Shown in pieces: positions 1-8,948 of a stretch of DNA of 64,000 bases. The DNA comes from Burkholderia gladioli. GTDB lineage: Bacteria; Pseudomonadota; Gammaproteobacteria; Burkholderiales; Burkholderiaceae. The DNA is taken from contig NZ_CP009322.1 in NCBI RefSeq assembly GCF_000959725.1, positions 3,596,001 to 3,660,000 on the forward strand. The letters run 5' to 3'. Under the pieces are notes generated by a model. It was not told where the DNA came from and made no database searches. It saw only the letters and a list, made by a program, of their open reading frames with translations. The stretch's first letter is position 1. Every line of letters starts with the position of its first letter. Both the position numbers and the translations under genes were made by a program.

Positions 1-522
1 AAGCTGGCCATCACGACCTCGGCCTACCGCACCTCGTTCAGCAACTACAACGTCGCCGATCCGCTCCATCGCGGTTTCTATCTTCCCGCCGGTGGTGCTG
101 TCAGCCGGGGATTCGAAGCGGAGATCAGCGGCCAGCCGCTGCCCGGCGTCAACCTGATCGGCAGCTACACGTACAACGACTTCGTGCAGCCCTCGGGCAC
201 CAAGCTCGCGGTGAACCTGCCCAAGAACAGCGCCAGCCTGTGGGCCACCTACAACTTCCGCTCCGAGAAGCTCCAGGGTTTCGGTGTCGGCGCGGGGCTG
301 TTCTTCGCGAGCGGGCAGTACATCGGTTCGGGCTCGGCGTACCGCATCCCCAGCCAGGTGGAGACGGACCTCGGCGTGTTCTATCGGAAGAAGGGTTACG
401 GCCTGAATCTTTCGGTCAAGAACGTATTCAATCGCAAGCTCTACTACAGCAGCACGACCTCTACCCTGATCCCGATGGGACCGGAGCGGACCGTCATGCT
501 CACCGGTACCTATGATTTCTGA
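1..522 (+). CDS. TonB-dependent receptor, C-terminal part (5' end outside window)
   Basis: The reading frame is open from base 1 and ends at a TGA at 520-522. The 173 residues seen are the end of an outer-membrane beta-barrel of the TonB-dependent siderophore-receptor type. They show alternating hydrophobic strands, a late stretch VKNVFNRKLYYSS typical of the penultimate strands of these receptors, and a terminal aromatic residue (TGTYDF). The plug domain and TonB box lie left of the window, so the ligand cannot be told. The next gene, a TonB protein, overlaps its stop, which indicates that receptor and energy source are made together. The receptor could import a metal chelate or a peptide; the downstream TldD/TldE genes make a peptide conceivable but not proven. 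Confidence 0.85.
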   Translation, partial: KLAITTSAYRTSFSNYNVADPLHRGFYLPAGGAVSRGFEAEISGQPLPGVNLIGSYTYNDFVQPSGTKLAVNLPKNSASLWATYNFRSEKLQGFGVGAGLFFASGQYIGSGSAYRIPSQVETDLGVFYRKKGYGLNLSVKNVFNRKLYYSSTTSTLIPMGPERTVMLTGTYDF

Positions 523-1324
523 CACCCTCGAGACTCGGCCCTGGCGCGGCGGCATGTCCGGCTCCGAGCACCTGGCGAATTTGCGATCGCGGTGGAGGCG
601 CGCGGCGGTTGCGCTTGCCGTCGTGATGGTGCACGGACTCGGGCTGTACCTGATCCTTCATCACAGCGTGCACCTGATCAGGCTGGAGGCCGACCGGGCC
701 GCCGGTGCCTCGGTGCAGGTCAGGCTGGTTGCCGCGCCGACGCCGCAGCCCGTGGCGAAGCCCGAGCCCAGGCCCGAGCCCAGGCCCGAGCCCAGGCCCG
801 AGCGGCCGCCGGAGCCCAAGCCCAGGCCGATCGAGAAACCGGTGGTTCGGAAGACGGCACCCTTGCTGTCCTCGGAGGCGCCGTCCGAGCGGAGCGTCGC
901 GCCCGCCAAGACCGAGCCCGTCAAACCGGTCGAGCCGGCGCCCCCCCCGCCGGTGCCGACGCCCACCGCGGCACCGGCCCCCGCTCCGGCGCCGCCCGCA
1001 CCCGCACCCGGGCCCAATCTGCTCGATACCCCGAAGCAGATCAGCAGCGCGGAACTCAAGCAACTCGGTTGCCGGATCCCGAGGCCCGACTATCCCCCGA
1101 AGGCCAGGCGGCTCGAGCAGGAAGGCACGGTCCTGGTGAGGCTGACCATCGGCGCGGACGGCGCGGTCAAGACGGCGCGAGTCGCACGAAGCAGCGGCTA
1201 CCCGCTGCTGGACGCGGCGGCGCTGACATCGATCGAGGCCGGGCGTTGCCAGCCCTATACGACCGCCGGCATTGCCCGCGCCGTCGAGGCCGAGCAGCCG
1301 ATCGCCTTCAACCTGAATGACTGA
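512..1324 (+). CDS. tonB: TonB energy-transducing protein
   Basis: TonB links the proton-motive force at the inner membrane to the outer-membrane receptor. A single N-terminal membrane segment lies around residues 30-50 (VALAVVMVHGLGLYLIL). A long proline-rich periplasmic spacer follows, including three tandem PEPR units (residues about 86-98). The C-terminal TonB domain begins near residue 190 (IPRPDYPPKARRLEQEG, then a VxLTIGADG strand and an SSGYPLLDAAAL helix). The start at 512 overlaps the receptor stop; an in-frame ATG at 554 is also possible, and neither has a strong ribosome site. It overlaps exbB if that gene starts at 1317. This looks like a dedicated TonB for the neighbouring receptor. 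Confidence 0.9.
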   Translation: MISDTLETRPWRGGMSGSEHLANLRSRWRRAAVALAVVMVHGLGLYLILHHSVHLIRLEADRAAGASVQVRLVAAPTPQPVAKPEPRPEPRPEPRPERPPEPKPRPIEKPVVRKTAPLLSSEAPSERSVAPAKTEPVKPVEPAPPPPVPTPTAAPAPAPAPPAPAPGPNLLDTPKQISSAELKQLGCRIPRPDYPPKARRLEQEGTVLVRLTIGADGAVKTARVARSSGYPLLDAAALTSIEAGRCQPYTTAGIARAVEAEQPIAFNLND

Positions 1325-1346
1325 CCTGGAATCAACGGAGCAAAAA

Positions 1347-2081
1347 ATGGAACAGTACGGCATCGCCAACGTCTGGCAGCAGGGTGACTTCATCACCCGC
1401 TTCATCTTTGTCTTTCTCCTCGGCATGTCGGTCGTGTCCTGGTTCGTCATCGTGACCAAGGGACTGGCGAATCGGCGCCTCGAGACCATGGGCAAGCGCG
1501 CGCAGACGCGCTTCTGGTCCACCCCGTCGTTCGACGAGGGCATCAAGGCGCTGGGCGACGGTGCCGACAATCCCTATCGCGCCATGGCGCTGGCGGGCCG
1601 CGAGGCGAACGAGCAGCAGGCCGGCGGCGGGGCATCGCTGCAAGGCAGTCTGAGCGCCAGCGAATGGGTGGCCCGCGGCCTGCGCAACGCCTTCGACGAC
1701 GAGGTCGCCCGACTGCAAAACGGCCTGGCCGTGCTCGGCTCGATCGGCAGTACCGCGCCCTTCGTCGGCTTGTTCGGCACCGTGTGGGGCATCTATCACG
1801 CGCTGATGGCGATCGGCGCCTCGGGCCAGGCCAGCCTCGACCATGTCGCGGGCCCGGTGGGCGAGTCGCTGATCATGACGGCGATCGGCCTGTTCGTGGC
1901 GATTCCCGCCGTGCTCGGATTCAACTACGTCAATCGCGGCAACAAGCGTGTCAGCCATCGCCTGAACCGGTTCGTGCATGAACTGCACGTGTACTTCATC
2001 ACGGGCGCCAAGGCCCACGGCGACGTTCGCCAGGCGCCCGCGGCGCCGGTGGCGAGCAAGCGCGTCGGCGCCGCCGCCTGA
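1347..2081 (+). CDS. exbB: ExbB, proton channel of the TonB motor
   Basis: ExbB is the MotA/TolQ-family inner-membrane protein that forms the proton-driven motor with ExbD. Three hydrophobic segments are seen: ITRFIFVFLLGMSVVSWFVI near the N terminus, a central segment (PFVGLFGTVWGIYHALM), and IMTAIGLFVAIPAVLGF. The GLFGTVWGI motif is a family hallmark. An ATG at 1317 would overlap tonB, but I chose the ATG at 1347 because a GGAG-like site (ACGGAGCAAAAA) precedes it. The product is about 244 residues, a normal length. It stands directly after tonB and before exbD, giving a complete tonB-exbB-exbD set. Confidence 0.93.
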   Translation: MEQYGIANVWQQGDFITRFIFVFLLGMSVVSWFVIVTKGLANRRLETMGKRAQTRFWSTPSFDEGIKALGDGADNPYRAMALAGREANEQQAGGGASLQGSLSASEWVARGLRNAFDDEVARLQNGLAVLGSIGSTAPFVGLFGTVWGIYHALMAIGASGQASLDHVAGPVGESLIMTAIGLFVAIPAVLGFNYVNRGNKRVSHRLNRFVHELHVYFITGAKAHGDVRQAPAAPVASKRVGAAA

Positions 2082-2094
2082 TCGGGAGCCTATC

Positions 2095-2517
2095 GTGTCG
2101 ATTCTCATGGATGGCAACAACGACGAAGGCGTGATGAACGACATCAACATGACGCCGCTGATCGACGTCATGTTGGTATTGCTGATCATTTTCATCGTGA
2201 CGCTGCCGGTCATCAACAAGGCGGTGAAGGTCGATCTCCCCAAGGCCGCGGCCCAGCCTGCCGAATCGAAAACCCAGGACATCGATCTGTCGATCACGGC
2301 CGACAAGACGGTGCTGTGGAACAAGGACGTGGTGGACGACGCGGCGCTGAAGCTGCGCGTCGCGGCGGCCGCGAAACAGGGCGATCCGCCGGCCGTCAAC
2401 ATCAACGCAGATCAGCACGTCGAGTACGGCAAGGTTGCCGCCATACTCGCGGCGCTGCAGGGCGGAGGGCTGAACAAGATCAATTTCGTCATGCAGCCGG
2501 ACAAGGGACAGCAATGA
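2095..2517 (+). CDS. exbD: ExbD, TonB motor component
   Basis: ExbD/TolR family protein with one transmembrane helix near the N terminus (MLVLLIIFIVTLPV) and a small periplasmic domain. The motif NMTPLIDVMLVLLIIF includes the conserved membrane Asp that carries protons. I chose the GTG at 2095 because GGGAG lies at 2084-2088, six bases before it; that gives 140 residues, normal for ExbD. An ATG at 2107 is an alternative. The stop overlaps the next start (ATGA at 2514-2517), so the ABC transporter is translationally coupled to the TonB motor genes. Confidence 0.93.
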   Translation: MSILMDGNNDEGVMNDINMTPLIDVMLVLLIIFIVTLPVINKAVKVDLPKAAAQPAESKTQDIDLSITADKTVLWNKDVVDDAALKLRVAAAAKQGDPPAVNINADQHVEYGKVAAILAALQGGGLNKINFVMQPDKGQQ

Positions 2518-4286
2518 TCAGGAATCGGGCACTCCCGACGGATCGCGCCGAGGATCGGGATGCCCGGCGTCACTTTCCCACCGTCTGGAAGTTGATCAAG
2601 CCGTACTGGAGCACCAGGGAGGGCATGCTGTCGGCCTTGATGCTCGCCTACGTGCTCGGCGCGGGCTGGAGCCACACCTATATCGCCGTGTGGCTCAACC
2701 GATGGACCGGCACGTTCTACGACGCCGTGGGATCCGGGAGGTTTCAGGCGCTGCCGAGCCTGCTGTTGCAGTTCCTGCTGGTGTCCATGGCCGCGGCCGC
2801 GCTCACGATGTCGACGGTGGTGCTGCAGTCGATCGTCGAGATTCGCTGGCGGCGATGGCTGACGACCTGGCTGGCCGATCAATGGCTGGCCCGCCATACC
2901 TACTACCGCATCGAGCGCGACCGCGCGCTCGAGAACATCGATCAGCGTATCGCGGAGGACGCGAAGCAGTTCGTCAAGGACACCTTGCTGCTGTCGATGG
3001 GCGTGCTTCAGGTGCCGGTGAGCATCGTGAGCTTCAGCGTGATCCTGTGGTCGATTGGCCATTCCCTGGATCTCGATATCGGCGGGCACACGTACCAAAT
3101 CCATGGATACCTGGTCTATGCCGTCTTTCTCTATCAAGGCCTGTTTTTCTGGGCCACGCACCTGCTCGGCCGACGCCTGATCACCCTCAATGCCAAGCAG
3201 AACCGCGTGGAGGGCGACTTCCGCGTGCTGATGGTGCGGGTGCGCGAGTTCGCCGAGCAGATTGCCTTCTTCGATGGAAGCGGCGCGGAAGGCAAGCGAT
3301 TGAACGGGGCGTTTCGCCAGGTCGTTTCGAATCTCTATGCGCTGCTTTGGGTCAACACGCGGGTCTCGCTGTTTACCAACATCGTCGGGCAGGTCAGCTC
3401 GGTGGTGCCTACCCTGCTGGTGCTGCCGCAACTGATGACGGGGGGGCTGACGCTGGGCGGGCTGATGCGATCCAACGCTGCATTCAATTCCGTGTCCAGT
3501 TCCCTGGCGTTCTTTCCCCAGGCCTATCTGGGATTCACCGCGTGGCGCGCGGAAGCGAACCGGCTTCGCGAATTCCTTCATGTCAACGCGCTCGAGGCGC
3601 AGGGCGGCATCGAGGTGAGCGCCGGCAAGGCGGGCACGGTTGCCGCCAGGGCGCTGGTGCTGCGCGACGCAGGCGGCACGGAGCTTGCCCGCGTGCCCGA
3701 CTTCTCGCTCCCGCCGGGTTCGCGATGCCTGATCCGCGGTCGCTCCGGAAGCGGGAAAAGCACGCTGCTCAGGGCACTCGCGGGCCTCTGGCCTTACGGC
3801 GAAGGCGCGATCACCCGCGCTGTCGAAGGCGCGGTGTTCGTTCCGCAGCGCAGCTACATTCCCGCCGGCACCTTGAAGGCCGCGATCGCCTATCCCCACG
3901 ATGAATCGATGTACACCGACAGCCGTTGCGAGGAAGTCCTGCACGCCTGCGGCCTCGGTGTCCACGCCGCGTCGATGCTGGACGCCGATCGCTGGAGCGA
4001 CCGGCTTTCCGGCGGAGAACAGCAACGGGTGGCGTTTGCGCGCGTGTTGCTGGCCTGTCCCTCCACGATCTTCCTGGACGAGTGCACTTCGGCGCTCGAC
4101 CCGGAAAGCGAGCGAAACCTCTATCAGCTGCTGATCGACCGCTTGCCCCACGCCACGGTGGTGAGCGTCGCGCATCGAAAGGAACTGCTGGCCTTTCACC
4201 AGAAAACCGTCGACTTCTCACCGGAGCCGGCATCCGCGCTTGCACAAGGCCTGGCAGGCCCGGCGCCGTCTGCTTTCCCGGCATGA
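2514..4286 (+). CDS. Fused ABC transporter (SbmA/YddA-type membrane domain plus ATPase)
   Basis: A 590-residue half-transporter. The N-terminal part is an ABC_membrane_2-type domain, as in SbmA/BacA, YddA and the ABCD proteins: several membrane helices and the family stretch EIRWRRWLTTWLADQWLARH. The C-terminal ATPase has Walker A GRSGSGKST, signature LSGGEQQRVAF, Walker B IFLDECTSALD and an H-loop VSVAHR. SbmA relatives move peptides and vitamins such as microcins and cobalamin across the inner membrane; direction and substrate are not readable here. Its coupling to exbD and its position ahead of TldE/TldD suggest a peptide-like cargo. Vitamin B12 transport by BacA/YddA relatives is an alternative. 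Confidence 0.85.
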   Translation: MIRNRALPTDRAEDRDARRHFPTVWKLIKPYWSTREGMLSALMLAYVLGAGWSHTYIAVWLNRWTGTFYDAVGSGRFQALPSLLLQFLLVSMAAAALTMSTVVLQSIVEIRWRRWLTTWLADQWLARHTYYRIERDRALENIDQRIAEDAKQFVKDTLLLSMGVLQVPVSIVSFSVILWSIGHSLDLDIGGHTYQIHGYLVYAVFLYQGLFFWATHLLGRRLITLNAKQNRVEGDFRVLMVRVREFAEQIAFFDGSGAEGKRLNGAFRQVVSNLYALLWVNTRVSLFTNIVGQVSSVVPTLLVLPQLMTGGLTLGGLMRSNAAFNSVSSSLAFFPQAYLGFTAWRAEANRLREFLHVNALEAQGGIEVSAGKAGTVAARALVLRDAGGTELARVPDFSLPPGSRCLIRGRSGSGKSTLLRALAGLWPYGEGAITRAVEGAVFVPQRSYIPAGTLKAAIAYPHDESMYTDSRCEEVLHACGLGVHAASMLDADRWSDRLSGGEQQRVAFARVLLACPSTIFLDECTSALDPESERNLYQLLIDRLPHATVVSVAHRKELLAFHQKTVDFSPEPASALAQGLAGPAPSAFPA

Positions 4287-4365
4287 GGCGCGGATGCCGT
4301 CGCAAAGCCGCGCCTTGCCGGCACCAGGCGTCCGATGAAACCGAACCAACGAATAGGGATGTGAA

Positions 4366-5589
4366 ATGAGCGATTTGAAAAGCGTGACCGAAGCGAGCTT
4401 CGAGGCCGATGTGATGAAGAACAGCCGCCCGGTGCTGATCGATTTCTGGGCCGAGTGGTGCGGGCCGTGCAAGGCGCTGGCGCCGACGCTCGAGAAGGTG
4501 GCGCGCAACTTCGAAGGCAAGGTCGACATCGTCAAGGTCAACGTCGACGAGCATCCCGCCTTGCGCGAGCGCTTCGGCGTGCGCGGTATTCCCGCCCTGG
4601 TGCTCGTGAACGGCGGCCAGGAGGCGGGGCGCATCGTGGGGAACCGCTCGGCCACGCAACTGGCGAGCTATCTCGACGCGCACCTGGGAACCGCCACGCA
4701 ACTGGCGAAGCCCGAACTCACGCTACGCGCCTTCGGCGGCGATTCGCAGGCGAAGGCGGCTCGGATCGCGCATTTGCGCGAGTATCTGGAGCGCAAGCAA
4801 GCTACCCCGGATACGCCCATGTGGCCGGACAATATCAGCGGTGCGCTCGCCTTCGTGGTCGGGTCGTCCGATCCGGACGAATGCGCGAGCGCGCTGGGCA
4901 TCCCCAGCGATGTCGTCGAGGCGGTGAATGTGCTGTCGAGCTATCGAGGCACGCATCTCAATGCCGCAGTGTTCCTGGCCGATTGGCTGGAAAGCGTGCC
5001 CGTCGGGGCGAACCTCTCCCGGTTGCCGGGCCGGCTGCTGACGTCGATCCTGTCGAGCCAGATCGTCACGGACACGCTCAACGAGGAATCGAGGCTGCTG
5101 GCGATTCGTGACGAGCTGGTTTCCCTGCACACGGCGGAAACGGACGGCTCCCCGGTGACGGAGGCGAATTGGGCGGATCTCAAGCAGGCGTCCAAGGCCG
5201 CCGCGGACGAATTCGGCGAAGGCACGGCAGCCAGGGCGGCCGGCGTGCTGGAGGTGGCCTCGTCCTCCCTGGCCAGGAATCCGGACATGCTGAAGGACTT
5301 CGTGTTCGCCGTTTCCGGTTTCGTCTGGAAGAGCCTGCAGGCCAAGTGCAACTGGAGCGCGGCGGACGATTCCCGCTTTGCCCAGCTCGCGGATGGAATT
5401 TTCAAGCATGCACTCGAAACCGGCGTCGAGCCGCCGCGAGGCAGCGCGATGGGCGAGCGGGTGGCGGAGATCGATCCCCAACTGATGGAGCGGTTCCGGT
5501 CTCATTACGACGAGGGCCATCGTGCCCTGGGCGAGCGCGGCCGCGCGATCGGCGACCTGCTGATTTCGCTCACCAGGCAGATCGCCTGA
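4366..5589 (+). CDS. Thioredoxin-domain fusion protein, C-terminal function unknown
   Basis: Residues 1-108 form a canonical thioredoxin domain with active site WAEWCGPCKAL and the cis-proline region GVRGIPALVLVNGG. The remaining roughly 300 residues are helical and acidic, and I do not recognise them; they do not look like the TPR half of YbbN/CnoX. The protein has 407 residues and no signal peptide, so it should be cytoplasmic. The start is supported by a purine-rich site (AATAGGGATGTGAA). It lies between the ABC transporter and tldE. A role in reducing or holding cysteine-containing peptide substrates for the TldD/TldE protease is an inference only. Confidence 0.8.
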   Translation: MSDLKSVTEASFEADVMKNSRPVLIDFWAEWCGPCKALAPTLEKVARNFEGKVDIVKVNVDEHPALRERFGVRGIPALVLVNGGQEAGRIVGNRSATQLASYLDAHLGTATQLAKPELTLRAFGGDSQAKAARIAHLREYLERKQATPDTPMWPDNISGALAFVVGSSDPDECASALGIPSDVVEAVNVLSSYRGTHLNAAVFLADWLESVPVGANLSRLPGRLLTSILSSQIVTDTLNEESRLLAIRDELVSLHTAETDGSPVTEANWADLKQASKAAADEFGEGTAARAAGVLEVASSSLARNPDMLKDFVFAVSGFVWKSLQAKCNWSAADDSRFAQLADGIFKHALETGVEPPRGSAMGERVAEIDPQLMERFRSHYDEGHRALGERGRAIGDLLISLTRQIA

Positions 5590-5632
5590 GGCATGCAATG
5601 ACACGATGCCGCGTAGCGGAGGAGGCAGGCTG

Positions 5633-6991
5633 ATGCAGTCGAGCAGTACGCAGTTGCAAAACGTCGCCGCCGAACTGGAAAGTTCGGCCGAGCGCGCGAT
5701 CGAGTTCGCGCGGCTGGCGGGCGCCGAGGGAACGCGTGTGGAGATGGAGGCCGCCGAATCGCGCATCGTTACCGTGACGAACGGGGTGCAGACGGATCGC
5801 GGTTTCAGCGGCACCCTGGAGATGACGGTGACGGTCTTTCGCGACGGGAAACGTGCCTTCGCGAAATCGTCCGACTTGTCGGACGAAGGGCTGAAGAAGA
5901 TCGTTCGCGCGGCAATCGACAGTACCGCCGCGACCGAGCCCGATCCCGCGGCCGGCTTCGCCGATCCATGCGAGTTGGCCAGGGCTTTTCCCGATCTCGA
6001 TCTCCATCATCCGCTGGACTGGACGCTCGACGAGATCGGCGCCCATGCGCAACGCGTCGAGGATGCGGCGCTGGCGCATGACCCTTCGATCAAGGCGTCC
6101 AAGGGCGCGACGGTGCGAACGGTGTCGGGCATGTCCTTGCTGGCGACATCCATGGGCTTCGTCGCGACGGCGCCGTGGTCGGTCCATTCGATCGCATGCG
6201 CCCCGGTCGCGTTCGGCGCCGGCGAGAAGCAGATCGGTGTCTGGAGCCATGCGAGTCGCGCATTCGACGATCTCGCGACGCCGGAAGAGGTCGGGACGCT
6301 GGCCGCCAGGCGGGCAACCGAGGCGCTTGGCGCGACCCAGGTTCCCACCCAGCAATGCCCGGTTCTTTTCGAGCCTTCGGCGGCGCTGGGACTGCTTTCC
6401 GAGCTGGTGTCCGCAGCCTCGGGGGAGGCGCTCTACCGGAGCGGGTCGTTCCTGAAGGATGGCATCGATTCGTCCTTGTTTCCGGCGCATGTCGAGCTCG
6501 CCGAGGATCCGTTCGTCGAACGCGGCATGGCCAGCCGCTGCTTCGACAGCGACGGCATTCCGGGCTGGCGCCGCAAGGTGGTGGAAGAGGGGCGCCTGCG
6601 CGGGTTTTTCCTCGGGCTTTACGCGGCGCGCCGCTTGAACTTGCCGCCCACCGGAAACGGCCATGGACCTCACAACCTCGTGTTGAGCAGCACGCGGACC
6701 CGGCCCGGCGACGACTTCGCCGCGATGGTGGGCAAGCTGCATCGCGGGTTGCTGGTCACGGAAATGGTGGGGGGCGGCGTGAACCGTTTGACGGGGGACT
6801 TCTCCCGTGGCGCCAAGGGGTTCTGGGTCGAAAACGGCGAGATCCGGTTCCCGGTGGGCGGCATCACGATAGCGTCGAACCTGCGGCGGATGTTCGGCGG
6901 ACTACAGGCGATCGGCAGCGATGCGATGACGAGGGGATGGGCGAGCTCGGGGTCCTGGCTGATCGATGCAATGCGGATTGGGGGGGCTTGA
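5633..6991 (+). CDS. TldE/PmbA metalloprotease subunit
   Basis: 452 residues of the TldD/PmbA family. In E. coli TldE is the non-metal partner of TldD, and the heterodimer trims unfolded peptides, including the microcin B17 leader. The family C-terminal half is clear: NLVLSSTRTRPGDDF followed by GLLVTEMVGGGVNRLTGDFSRGAKGFWVENGEI, the GxGvnxxTGdfS signature of this subunit. No HExxxH is present, as expected for TldE. I chose the ATG at 5633 because GGAGGAGGCAGG directly precedes it; an upstream ATG at 5606 lacks such a site. tldD follows after three bases. Many bacteria have a housekeeping pair elsewhere, so this linked copy may be a dedicated one. Confidence 0.92.
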   Translation: MQSSSTQLQNVAAELESSAERAIEFARLAGAEGTRVEMEAAESRIVTVTNGVQTDRGFSGTLEMTVTVFRDGKRAFAKSSDLSDEGLKKIVRAAIDSTAATEPDPAAGFADPCELARAFPDLDLHHPLDWTLDEIGAHAQRVEDAALAHDPSIKASKGATVRTVSGMSLLATSMGFVATAPWSVHSIACAPVAFGAGEKQIGVWSHASRAFDDLATPEEVGTLAARRATEALGATQVPTQQCPVLFEPSAALGLLSELVSAASGEALYRSGSFLKDGIDSSLFPAHVELAEDPFVERGMASRCFDSDGIPGWRRKVVEEGRLRGFFLGLYAARRLNLPPTGNGHGPHNLVLSSTRTRPGDDFAAMVGKLHRGLLVTEMVGGGVNRLTGDFSRGAKGFWVENGEIRFPVGGITIASNLRRMFGGLQAIGSDAMTRGWASSGSWLIDAMRIGGA

Positions 6992-6994
6992 GGC

Positions 6995-8479
6995 ATGAGT
7001 GACATGAAGCAGTGGCAGGTATTGCGACCGGCCCACGAGGAGATTCGCACGCTGGCGCGGCACACCCTGCTGGAGCGGCATGGTGTCGACGAGGCGGCGC
7101 TGTTTTCGGCGATGGGCGTCGCCCTCGGCCGGCGATGGGAGCATGCCGATATCTTCCTCAAGGAAACCAGCGTGGAATCGTGGTCGCTGGAAGGCGGGGC
7201 GGTGCGCGCGAGTTCGTATCGTTGCGATACGGGCTTCGGGCTGCGCGTATTGAAGGGGGAACAAGCGACGCTGGCGAGTTCGCAACGCATCGACACGATG
7301 GCGCTGCGGCATGTCGCCTCCCAGCTTCGCGAAACCGGAAGCGGCAACGCGCGGGACGGCTCGGCGACGATGCAGGGCAGGCCGGTCGCATCGGCACGCT
7401 CGTTCTACGACCCGGCCCATCCGCTGGGGACCATGGCCGGCGCGGACAAGATCGCGCTCCTGAAGAAGCTCGACGAGATCGCCCGTGCCGCCGATCCGCG
7501 CGTGATCGAGGTGCATGCCGTGCTGAGCGCCGTGCACGAAACGGTCTGGATCGCGCGATGCGACGGCCTGAGTTCCGGCGACGTGCGCCCGCTGCTGGCC
7601 TTGTGGATCAATGTGCGCGTGAGGTCGGGCGCGCGCGTGGAGAGCGCGAGCGGGGGCATCGGCGGGCGCCATGGTATTCATACCTGGACGGATGACGAAC
7701 TCCGCGCCTTCGTGCTGGAACGCGTGACGGCCGCCCTCACCAAGCTGCAGGCACGGCCGGCGCCTGCCGGGAACATGACGGTGGTGGTCGGCCCGGGCTG
7801 GAACGGCGTGCTGTTGCACGAGGCGGTGGGCCATGGACTGGAAGCCGATGGCGTGCGCCGCGGCACCTCCGCCTTCGCGGGACGCCTCGGCGAAAAGGTT
7901 GCCGCCGACAACGTGACCATCGTCGACGACGGAACCCTCCAGGGCGCCCGTGGCTCGCTGAATATCGACGACGAAGGCTGCGCGACGCGGCGCACGACCT
8001 TGATCGAGAACGGCGTGCTGCGCGCGTACATGCAGGATGCGCTGAGCGCGCGCCTGATGGGCATGGAGCCGACCGGAAACGGCCGCCGCGAGGGCTACGC
8101 CTCGCCGCCCATGCCGCGCATGACGAACACCTTCATGCTGAACGGTGACCACGAACCGCAGGAAATCATCGAGTCGGTGCGCAACGGCATTTACGTCGCG
8201 GGCCTCGAGGGCGGCCAGGTGGACATCACGAGCGGGCAGTTCGTGTTCGAGGCGTCGGAGGCCTACCTGATCGAAAACGGCCGGATCACCGCGCCGATCA
8301 AGGGCGCGACGATCACCGGCCACGGCCCCGACACGATCCGCAAGATCAGCCTGGTCGGCAACGATCTGGCCTGCGATCCCGGCAGGGCGTCGTGCAGCAA
8401 GGCAGGGCAGTCGATCCCGGTGGGCGTCGGTCAGCCGACCCTGAGGGTGGATGAAATGACCGTCGGAGGCACCGCGTAG
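6995..8479 (+). CDS. TldD metalloprotease catalytic subunit
   Basis: 494 residues. The zinc-binding motif LLHEAVGHGLEAD (HExxxH, residues about 275-279) is intact. The C-terminal third metal-ligand region reads DPGRASCSKAGQSIPVGVG, matching the family pattern around the conserved Cys, and ends in VDEMTVGGTA as in E. coli TldD. With TldE it forms a barrel-shaped protease that degrades flexible peptides or removes leader peptides. It starts three bases after the tldE stop, with a GAGG site. Placement after a TonB system and an SbmA-like transporter suggests it processes an imported or exported peptide; no precursor peptide is visible in the window. Confidence 0.93.
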   Translation: MSDMKQWQVLRPAHEEIRTLARHTLLERHGVDEAALFSAMGVALGRRWEHADIFLKETSVESWSLEGGAVRASSYRCDTGFGLRVLKGEQATLASSQRIDTMALRHVASQLRETGSGNARDGSATMQGRPVASARSFYDPAHPLGTMAGADKIALLKKLDEIARAADPRVIEVHAVLSAVHETVWIARCDGLSSGDVRPLLALWINVRVRSGARVESASGGIGGRHGIHTWTDDELRAFVLERVTAALTKLQARPAPAGNMTVVVGPGWNGVLLHEAVGHGLEADGVRRGTSAFAGRLGEKVAADNVTIVDDGTLQGARGSLNIDDEGCATRRTTLIENGVLRAYMQDALSARLMGMEPTGNGRREGYASPPMPRMTNTFMLNGDHEPQEIIESVRNGIYVAGLEGGQVDITSGQFVFEASEAYLIENGRITAPIKGATITGHGPDTIRKISLVGNDLACDPGRASCSKAGQSIPVGVGQPTLRVDEMTVGGTA

Positions 8480-8507
8480 TCATGGCCGTCGAGGCGGTGC
8501 GTTGCCG

Positions 8508-8948
8508 GTGGAATGGAAAGTGAATAAATGGGCTCGTCGTCTCAGCCAGTCCAGCCGCAGCCAGCGTGAGGCGAAAACGGAACTGCTGCCCTTGCCGAGG
8601 CCGATACGCGACGCCTTGTCGTTGGAGTATCACCTCCAGCTCGAGGCGCTGCATGCCGGCGTGGGGTCCTTGATCGCGCTCCAGGTCCTGATGAGGACGG
8701 TGATCGCCACGGGCATCCTGTGCGAATTCGGGTACGGGGATATCGAGGACGCGTCGTACAAGGATCTGGAAAAGATCGCCAACCACGCGTTCTCCTCCGG
8801 CCGGCAAGGGCATTTCCATTTCGATGGCGATGCATTCCGCCTTTTCGCCAAGGTGCTCACGACGCATGATTCGCAGCTGGAGGTCGCTCCCGTGAGGGTG
8901 ATCGACGAAGTCGCGAAGCGTCTGGAGCGGTATGGCAGGGCTGCCTGA
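8508..8948 (+). CDS. Small conserved-looking protein, function unknown
   Basis: About 146 residues. I do not recognise a family with confidence. It begins with a basic segment (WARRLSQSSRSQREAK), then a helical core (PRPIRDALSLEYHLQLEALH) and no membrane helix or signal peptide. The start is unclear: TTG 8502, GTG 8508 and GTG 8520 are all in frame and only the last has a purine-rich stretch (GGAATGGAAA) before it. The end overlaps the start of the DUF2891 gene by 17 bases, and the gene follows tldD closely, so it seems part of the same operon. Codon use matches its neighbours, which supports it being real. Confidence 0.55.
   Translation: MEWKVNKWARRLSQSSRSQREAKTELLPLPRPIRDALSLEYHLQLEALHAGVGSLIALQVLMRTVIATGILCEFGYGDIEDASYKDLEKIANHAFSSGRQGHFHFDGDAFRLFAKVLTTHDSQLEVAPVRVIDEVAKRLERYGRAA

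Noticed and set aside
8508..8948. RiPP precursor peptide for the TldD/TldE locus
   Set aside because: At about 146 residues and with a helical, evenly conserved look and no core-like C terminus rich in Cys, Ser or Thr, it does not resemble a precursor.
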